A stretch of 20,769 nucleotides of DNA from JAXHUM01 sp034189325 (GTDB taxonomy: Bacteria; Desulfobacterota; DSM-4660; Desulfatiglandales; Desulfatiglandaceae), in contig JAXHUM010000039.1 in the NCBI GenBank assembly GCA_034189325.1, positions 1 to 20,769 of the forward strand. Direction: 5' to 3'. Under the pieces are notes generated by a model. That model saw nothing but the letters and a program-made list of their open reading frames with translations, had not been told where the DNA came from and did not search any database. Each line of letters starts with the position of its first letter. Position 1 is the first letter of the stretch. Below, piece after piece: positions 15,863-20,769 of this stretch. The position numbers and the translations under genes are program-made.

Positions 15863-16300
15863 ATGCCAAGTTATGTGATTACGGAAAAATGCGACGGTTG
15901 TAAGGGGCAAGACAGGACTGCTTGTATGTATATCTGCCCTAACGATCTTATGGTCTTGGACAAAGAGGCCATGAAAGCATATAACCGCGATCCTCAGATG
16001 TGCTGGGAATGCATGTGCTGTGTCAAGCTCTGTCCCCAGCAGGCAATGGATGTGCGCGGTTATGCTGACTTCGTTCCCATGGGAGCGAGTGCTACCCCTC
16101 TGAGAGGTACAGAGGACATCATGTGGACCGTCAAGTTTCGTGACGGCACGATCAAGCGATTTAAGTTCCCCACAAGGACAACCCCGGAAGGCTCGGCTGA
16201 TCCGTTGGGAGGATTCCCCACCCATGATGACATCAACAGTAACGCCCTGTCAACTGAGCCGGCATCCGCGGGATTGGATGCTGTCCCCACAGTAAGCTAG
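15863..16300 (+). CDS. aprB: Adenylylsulfate (APS) reductase, beta subunit
   Basis: A 145-residue iron-sulfur subunit that passes electrons to the FAD of AprA for reduction of APS to sulfite and AMP in the cytoplasm. The eight cluster cysteines are visible: Cys10, 13, 21 and 25 form the first set, and Cys47, 50, 53 and 57 the second, for two [4Fe-4S] clusters. Trp48 lies between them in the conserved CWEC segment. The C-terminal 80 residues form the tail that wraps around AprA in known structures. The start is fixed by AGGAGG seven bases upstream of the ATG. It is 22 bases ahead of aprA and is co-transcribed with it. Length matches the family. Confidence 0.97.
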   Translation: MPSYVITEKCDGCKGQDRTACMYICPNDLMVLDKEAMKAYNRDPQMCWECMCCVKLCPQQAMDVRGYADFVPMGASATPLRGTEDIMWTVKFRDGTIKRFKFPTRTTPEGSADPLGGFPTHDDINSNALSTEPASAGLDAVPTVS

Positions 16301-16322
16301 GAAGGAAGGAGGTAAATAAGAT

Positions 16323-18206
16323 ATGGCAAATTTTGAAACAGTAGAAGTTAGCACCGACCTCCTTATTCTTGGTGGGGGTTTTTCAGCATGTGGCGCCGCT
16401 ACAGAGGCGGCCTATTGGGCAAAAAAGAATGGTCTGAAGGTGACCGTCGTGGACAAGGCAGCCATGGATAGAAGTGGTGCCGTGGCCATGGGGCTCTCAG
16501 CTATCAACCAGTATGTTGGTGTGAAGGACGGCGAAAACACGGTTGAAGACTATGTCCGCTATGTTCGCCAGGACCTCATGGGAATCTCAAGAGAGGATCT
16601 GGTCTTTAACATTGCCCGTCACGTCGACTCCACGGTCCATCTGTTTGAAAAATGGGGCCTTAAAATATGGAAAGACGAAGAGGGCAAGTATGTCCACGAA
16701 GGCCGGTGGCAGCTGATGATCAACGGCGAATCTTACAAGATCATCATTGCCGAAGCAGCCAAGAATGCCATTAACGACGCTGGTGGGGAGATCATCGAGA
16801 GAGTTTTCATCACGGATCCGATTATGGATGGAAACAAGTGCGTTGGGGCTGTCGGTTTCAGCACCAGAGAAGATAAGTTTTATGTGTTTAAGGCCAAGGC
16901 TGTTATCGCTGCCATGGGCGGCGCCGTGCACGTGTTCCGGCCAAGGTCTGTAGGCGAGGGTTTTGGTCGTTCCTGGTATCCTCCCTTCAATTCAGGTTCC
17001 ACGGCCTATTTTACTATCCAGGCCGGTGCGGAAATGACCTGTCAGGAAGTCCGTTTTATCCCGGTCCGCTTCAAGGATGGCTATGGTCCTGTGGGAGCGT
17101 GGTTTCTCCTTTTCAAATCCAGGGCCGTCAGCGCCGAGGGTGGCGAGTACATGGTCGTAAGGAAGGCGGAACTCGAGAATTATGCGCCTTATGGGCTGGC
17201 AAAACCGATCCCGGCCAACTTGAGGAATTATCTCGGCATGCTGGATACGGATGCGGGTCTGGGTCCATTGTACATGGAAACGGACGAGGCGATTCAGAAA
17301 ATCGCTGAAGAGTACAAGGATGACCCAAAGGCCTTTAAGAAGAAAATGAAAGAGCTCGAGGCCGAGGCATGGGAAGACTTTCTTGATATGACCATCTCCC
17401 AGGCTATTCTCTGGGCCGGTCTGAATGTCAAGCCCGAAGAAAAACACTCGGAAATCGCAGCATGTGAGCCTTACTTCATTGGGTCCCATTCCGGTGCTTC
17501 CGGAGCATGGGTCAGTGGTCCGGAAGATCTGGACACGCCCTACAAGTGGGGTTATGAGAATATGACCACTATTGAGGCTCTTTTCACAACCGGTGACGGA
17601 TCCGGCGCATCCAGCCATAAGTTCTCGTCAGGTTCCCATACCGAAGGCCGGATTGCTGGAAAAGCGGCCATCAAGTACATCCTCGAGAAGGGGGCAGAGC
17701 CGAACATTGATGCGGCAAAGGTAGAGGAATTTAAGAAAGTGATCCTTGCTCCTCTCGATCTGTATGAGGCCCACAAGAATGAAACGACGGATCCGGAAGT
17801 CAATACCAATTACATCATGGCGCGTCAGTTCCTCCATCGTCTCCAGAAGATCATGGATGAGTACGCAGGTGGTGTTACGGCGGCCTTCAAGACCAGCAAG
17901 GCAAATCTTGAAAGAGGTCTTGAGCTGATGGCTATCCTAAAGGAAGACTCTGACAAGCAGGCTGCCACGGACCTCCATGATTTGATGAGGGTGTGGGAGA
18001 ACATCCAGAGGATGTGGATTGCAGAATCCCATATCCGCACCATGCTCTTCAGGGAAGAGACCAGATGGCCTGGGTACTACTTCCGGTCGGATACTCCCAA
18101 AATGGATGAGGAGAACTGGAAGTGCTTTGCCAATTGTCGCTGGGATCCCGCCACAGGTGAATGGGAAATGATGAAAAAGGATATCTGGAATATTCCAGGC
18201 GTGTAA
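16323..18206 (+). CDS. aprA: Adenylylsulfate (APS) reductase, alpha subunit
   Basis: A 627-residue FAD-containing catalytic subunit of dissimilatory APS reductase, related to fumarate-reductase/succinate-dehydrogenase flavoproteins. The dinucleotide-binding loop LGGGFSACG is at 16-24, with an acidic residue ending the second strand (VVDKAAMDRSGAVAMG). A GSHSG segment with His389 probably supplies the conserved active-site histidine, and SSGSHTEGRIAGKAA near 434-448 closes the FAD domain. A helical C-terminal region follows. AAGGAGG (16306-16312) precedes the ATG. It forms a heterodimer with AprB. The gene ends in a strong terminator, and the electron-donating Qmo genes often found next to aprBA are not here, so they must lie elsewhere in the genome. 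Confidence 0.97.
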   Translation: MANFETVEVSTDLLILGGGFSACGAATEAAYWAKKNGLKVTVVDKAAMDRSGAVAMGLSAINQYVGVKDGENTVEDYVRYVRQDLMGISREDLVFNIARHVDSTVHLFEKWGLKIWKDEEGKYVHEGRWQLMINGESYKIIIAEAAKNAINDAGGEIIERVFITDPIMDGNKCVGAVGFSTREDKFYVFKAKAVIAAMGGAVHVFRPRSVGEGFGRSWYPPFNSGSTAYFTIQAGAEMTCQEVRFIPVRFKDGYGPVGAWFLLFKSRAVSAEGGEYMVVRKAELENYAPYGLAKPIPANLRNYLGMLDTDAGLGPLYMETDEAIQKIAEEYKDDPKAFKKKMKELEAEAWEDFLDMTISQAILWAGLNVKPEEKHSEIAACEPYFIGSHSGASGAWVSGPEDLDTPYKWGYENMTTIEALFTTGDGSGASSHKFSSGSHTEGRIAGKAAIKYILEKGAEPNIDAAKVEEFKKVILAPLDLYEAHKNETTDPEVNTNYIMARQFLHRLQKIMDEYAGGVTAAFKTSKANLERGLELMAILKEDSDKQAATDLHDLMRVWENIQRMWIAESHIRTMLFREETRWPGYYFRSDTPKMDEENWKCFANCRWDPATGEWEMMKKDIWNIPGV

Positions 18207-18231
18207 TATTGAAGTATCAATCTCTAACTTG

Positions 18232-18263
18232 CCCCGGCCGGTTTTCCGGCCGGGGTTTTTTTT
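18232..18263 (+). terminator. Intrinsic terminator of aprBA
   Basis: CCCCGGCCGG (18232-18241), a TTTT loop and the perfect complement CCGGCCGGGG (18246-18255) are followed by eight T residues (18256-18263). It starts 25 bases after the aprA stop and is a textbook strong terminator. It lacks a T-tract for the opposite strand. Confidence 0.95.
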
Positions 18264-18341
18264 GCGCTGAACAGGGTCAAAAGTTGAGGAGGGGCCTCGT
18301 CACATGTTCGAGAAAGGAAGCTTGGGAGGGATTAGCCGAGG

Positions 18342-18863
18342 TCAGCGACGGATTGTCACGCTGTTCATAATAACCGGTTCCTTTGGCCTGTCCATGGAAT
18401 CTGTTTCAACAGACCCGATTTTCTTTACAACGTCCAATCCTTTCGTGATCTTTCCAAAGACGGAATGGCGGTCATCCAGATGAGGGGTTGCCGCAAGTGT
18501 CACAAAAAACTGACTGCCGTTCGTTCCGGGGCCTGCGTTGGCCATCGACAGTACTCCGGGACCATCATGGCGCAAAGAAGAATCAAATTCGTCTTTGAAA
18601 CGGTACCCTGGACCGCCTGTGCCTGTGCCTAAAGGACAGCCTCCCTGGATGACGAACCCTTCGATCACCCTGTGGAAGGTGAGGCCGTCGTAAAAATTAC
18701 CTTCCAGATCCGTCATCTGTCTGCCTTCAGCTAGATTAATAAAATTCCAGACCGTTTCAGGACATTCTTCTGCATAAAGCTCGGCTTCGAAAATCCCAAG
18801 ACTGGTATCAAAAATGGCTGCCGGTCGTTTTATATCTTCCTTGTAATCTATTTTATCAGTCAT
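18342..18863 (-). CDS. Cyclophilin-type peptidyl-prolyl cis-trans isomerase
   Basis: A 173-residue single-domain cyclophilin without a signal peptide, so probably cytoplasmic. It catalyses proline isomerisation during protein folding. Visible motifs are FDTSLGIFEAELY at the start, FHRVIEGFVIQGG with the catalytic Arg (near residue 65), GVLSMANAGPGTNGSQFFVT and the TPHLDDRHSVFGKI segment. The tryptophan of the human cyclophilin A cyclosporin site is a histidine here, as in many bacterial members, so drug binding should be weak. GGGAG lies seven bases upstream of the ATG. It is downstream of dnaA on the same strand and could be read from that promoter as well as from one in the 67 bp gap. It converges on aprA. 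Confidence 0.94.
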   Translation of the reverse strand: MTDKIDYKEDIKRPAAIFDTSLGIFEAELYAEECPETVWNFINLAEGRQMTDLEGNFYDGLTFHRVIEGFVIQGGCPLGTGTGGPGYRFKDEFDSSLRHDGPGVLSMANAGPGTNGSQFFVTLAATPHLDDRHSVFGKITKGLDVVKKIGSVETDSMDRPKEPVIMNSVTIRR

Positions 18864-18930
18864 AATCTCCCTCAGTTAATGTTGAATGTATACATACTCA
18901 AAGGTGTAGGAAACGCTTATCCACTAAGAG
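18864..18930 (-). promoter_or_regulatory. Gap between dnaA and the cyclophilin gene with a DnaA-box-like site and a palindrome
   Basis: The short spacer holds TTATCCACT at 18917-18925, eight of nine bases of the DnaA box TTATCCACA, and a perfect ten-base palindrome ATGTATACAT at 18886-18895. The palindrome includes a TATACA that could serve as a -10 for the cyclophilin gene, though no good -35 is present. Both sites could be regulatory; neither is proven. Confidence 0.4.
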
Positions 18931-20277
18931 CTACTTCTTCATATTTTCTATCTGTTCGCTCAAGAAGTTGATCTGACGCCTCATCTGGCTGTCTGTCTTG
19001 ATATTTCGCGCGATCACCTCTGAGGCGTAAAGTGCCGTGGTATGGTTCCTGTTTATGGTGCGTGCGATATTCTCGAGGGTCTCTTTCGTGTGCTGTCGGC
19101 AGAGGTAGACATAGATGTTTCGCGGGTAGGTGAAAATCTTCTTCCTCGATTTGCTTTTTAACATGGCCGGATCGACTTTGTAGTACTTGGACACAAGCTT
19201 TATGATGTCTTCCGAACGGACCGAATCCTCATCAGTAACAAGACAGGAGACCACTTCTTTTGCCAGATCGAGGTCAATATCCATGTTTAAGAGTTCGGAT
19301 TTGGCCTTAAGACATTTCAAGGCGCTCTCCATTTGACGTATGTCCAGTGTCAAGCGACTCGCAAGAAAATGGATGATTTCCTCTCTGGGCGAGATATTGT
19401 GTTCCTGGGCCTTTCTCGTGAGGATCTTGACTCTGGTATCATAGTCCGGCGTGGAAATGGTCGTCACAAGCCCGGAGGTCAGCCTGGAGGACAATTTCGT
19501 TGACAATTTGGGGATATCCTTGGGGGGAAGCGAACTTGTATAGAGGATCTTCTTGTTATCGTTTTCCAGGGCATCCAGGGTATATCCCAGCTCAACCTGG
19601 ATTTTCTCTTTTCCACTCAAGAAATGGATTTCTTCGAGAAGAAGAACGTCACAGGATCGACGATATTTATTTTTAAAATCCTCAATATGTCCATTTTTGA
19701 GGGAGGAGATCATCTGATTTGTGAAATCCTCTGCCGTAATGTAGTAGACTCGTGATTCCGGATGTTGCTCCAGAATCGCATGGCCGATGGCATGGGTGAG
19801 GTGGCTTTTGCCCAGGCCCGTGGTCGCAAGCATCAGCAGTGTGTGATAGTGACAAGGCTGCCCATAGGCCAGCTCGTTCGATGCTGAGTAGGCAAATTCA
19901 TTGGAGCGACCTACGATAAAGCGATCAAATGTAAAATCTTTGTTGAGACACAGATGGCCTTTATTTCTGACATTGGGGATATTTGGAAGGCTCAACTGAT
20001 CACTGTCCCGATCATCGGGATCAAAATATTGTGCCTGAGGAGGGACTATCTTGAATTCTAGATCCAATTTATGGTCGCACACCTTGGAAAATGTTGTACG
20101 GATCATGTCCATGTAATTCTCAGTGACCCAGTCACGGGAAAATCTGTTTGGACACCCCAATACAAGTGTATCCTCCTTCTTTTCCAGGAAGCCGATAGGA
20201 TTGATCCAGAGTGAAAAGGTGTTTTTTGGAAGCTCGGATTTTAAAGCATCCTTAACCTCTTCCCAAATTGTCTTCAT
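18931..20277 (-). CDS. dnaA: DnaA-family replication initiator, divergent
   Basis: A 448-residue protein with the full DnaA layout: domain I (1-80, opening TIWEEVKDALK with the W-I-x-P stretch), a short linker, an AAA+ ATPase (about 112-325) and a C-terminal helix-turn-helix (about 355-448). The start at 20277 follows GGAG; an ATG 11 codons earlier lacks support. Several usually fixed residues differ: Walker A reads ATTGLGKS (151-158), Walker B reads LLLEEIHFL with Glu215-Glu216 where most DnaA have Asp-Asp, the sensor 1 segment is TSSLPP where TSDRPP is usual, and the DNA-recognition motif usually written GGRDHTTV is INRNHTTAL. The box VII arginine (Arg265) and sensor 2 arginine (Arg314) remain. 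It may be the main initiator of a diverged lineage or a second DnaA-like protein. dnaN, recF and gyrB are not next to it. Confidence 0.85.
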   Translation of the reverse strand: MKTIWEEVKDALKSELPKNTFSLWINPIGFLEKKEDTLVLGCPNRFSRDWVTENYMDMIRTTFSKVCDHKLDLEFKIVPPQAQYFDPDDRDSDQLSLPNIPNVRNKGHLCLNKDFTFDRFIVGRSNEFAYSASNELAYGQPCHYHTLLMLATTGLGKSHLTHAIGHAILEQHPESRVYYITAEDFTNQMISSLKNGHIEDFKNKYRRSCDVLLLEEIHFLSGKEKIQVELGYTLDALENDNKKILYTSSLPPKDIPKLSTKLSSRLTSGLVTTISTPDYDTRVKILTRKAQEHNISPREEIIHFLASRLTLDIRQMESALKCLKAKSELLNMDIDLDLAKEVVSCLVTDEDSVRSEDIIKLVSKYYKVDPAMLKSKSRKKIFTYPRNIYVYLCRQHTKETLENIARTINRNHTTALYASEVIARNIKTDSQMRRQINFLSEQIENMKK

Positions 20278-20364
20278 TGAAAACTCCAGAGAGTCAAAAA
20301 GGGTGAACAACTAGAAGTGGTTTACTTTGTAGAAGCGAAACAATGACACAAAAGCTGGGTACGA

Positions 20365-20393
20365 CTTATACTCGAACCTCCAATGTCTGTCAA
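20365..20393 (-). promoter_or_regulatory. Sigma70-type promoter of dnaA
   Basis: On the minus strand, a perfect TTGACA (complement of 20388-20393), a 17-base spacer and TATAAG (complement of 20365-20370; five of six consensus positions) lie upstream of dnaA. Transcription should start near 20358, giving a leader of about 80 bases. Confidence 0.75.
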
Positions 20394-20707
20394 AACTCAT
20401 AGTCCACGGCGGACACTTAGCCCTCACGTCTTTTTTGACAATCCATAACCCACGATTTCTACAGGGGAAATCTGTCATGGATTCATAACTTAGCGAGAAG
20501 AAAGAACATTTTGGGGGCTCAAAAAGGTGAGGCAATGCAAAGGGTTAGCTGGTTTTCCCCTATTGTGTAATATTTCTTTCACAAATCTGATATCCTATTT
20601 GCTTTGATTTTCGCGTTTTTTCGGCGAATTTCAAATTTATTTGTTGGATATTTTATTTTCCATCTTCTTGAGTCATATTGCATAAAAAGAGTTGTGTTTT
20701 TCGTAAT

Positions 20708-20734
20708 GGATTGATCACAAAGCCATATCAATCC
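20708..20734. repeat. Inverted repeat upstream of dnaA
   Basis: GGATTGAT (20708-20715) and ATCAATCC (20727-20734) are perfect inverted copies separated by 11 bases. The form fits a dimeric regulator's operator or a small hairpin belonging to a gene beyond the window edge. Confidence 0.4.
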
Positions 20735-20769
20735 TAATGAGTGTTGCCTTCTTCCTATCTTGATGGTTT

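Larger units (their letters stand above)
20278..20769. other. Noncoding region upstream of dnaA (promoter; possible origin-like region)
   Basis: No convincing gene lies in these 492 bases. The part nearest dnaA carries its promoter. The distal part (about 20560-20700) is notably AT-rich. Small inverted repeats are present: GATTTC/GAAATC near 20454-20472, TTGTG (20563-20567) with CACAA (20580-20584), and GGATTGAT/ATCAATCC at 20708-20734. No exact DnaA box (TTATNCACA on either strand) was found, so calling this oriC is not justified. The window ends before the next upstream gene. Confidence 0.45.

Noticed and set aside
16992..17618. 208-codon antisense reading frame inside aprA
   Set aside because: Shadow of aprA; no recognisable domain and no ribosome-binding site.
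20435..20463. Plus-strand promoter starting with TTGACA at 20435
   Set aside because: The matching -10 region (TCTACA) fits the consensus poorly and no plus-strand gene follows in the window.
20311..20535. 74-codon minus-strand frame upstream of dnaA
   Set aside because: It covers the well-formed dnaA promoter, has no recognisable product and no ribosome-binding site.
20278..20769. Replication origin call
   Set aside because: No exact DnaA boxes and no dnaN/gyrB context; recorded only as a candidate to test.
1..20769. CRISPR arrays, tRNAs, rRNAs, phage genes, toxin-antitoxin pairs
   Set aside because: No spaced short repeats, no cloverleaf-like or rRNA-like segments, and no phage or toxin-type proteins were recognised.

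Overview
The window reads as chromosomal DNA of a Gram-negative, dissimilatory sulfate-reducing bacterium, most likely a Desulfobacterota (former Deltaproteobacteria) lineage. The main evidence is a sat gene followed by aprB and aprA (sulfate activation and APS reduction), together with LPS-export permeases (lptF, lptG) and a surface-polysaccharide gene cluster. A dnaA-family gene lies at the right edge. No tRNA, rRNA, CRISPR array or intact transposase was seen.

Region 1 (1-13929) is one long plus-strand envelope cluster. In order it holds a Wzx-like flippase, an alkaline-phosphatase-superfamily protein, a polysaccharide pyruvyl transferase-like protein, three GT4 glycosyltransferases, an AsnB-type amidotransferase, lptF, lptG, and a WecA/MraY-type polyprenyl-phosphate sugar-1-phosphate transferase. 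The transferase is fused to the membrane and nucleotide-binding front half of a CapD/WbpM-type protein. Genes are closely packed, several overlap by 1-4 bases, and none runs the other way. Together they look like the machinery to start a lipid-linked glycan, extend and decorate it (pyruvate ketal, possible amidation), flip it, and export lipopolysaccharide. No Wzy polymerase is visible. The left part is AT-rich and the composition becomes GC-richer near 7.5 kb, inside the third glycosyltransferase, which suggests a recombination boundary.

Two near-identical copies of a 139-140 bp element with terminal inverted repeats (MITE-like) lie in direct orientation at 45-183 and 13959-14098. They bracket the entire envelope cluster. 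The second copy is flanked by a short direct repeat that looks like a target-site duplication and ends just upstream of the sat promoter.

Region 2 (14099-18263) is the sulfate-reduction block. sat has its own sigma70-type promoter and an intrinsic terminator. A 400 bp gap with another strong promoter follows, then aprB-aprA and a near-perfect GC-rich terminator. The qmoABC genes that often follow aprBA are absent here. Region 3 (18264-20769), on the minus strand, holds a cyclophilin-type peptidyl-prolyl isomerase and an unusually divergent dnaA homologue with a good promoter and an AT-rich noncoding upstream region.

The items most worth following up are the MITE-like pair, the WecA-CapD fusion, the phosphohydrolase that seems to have lost one metal site, and the divergent DnaA (Walker B EE instead of DD). 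None amounts to a demonstrated new system from sequence alone.
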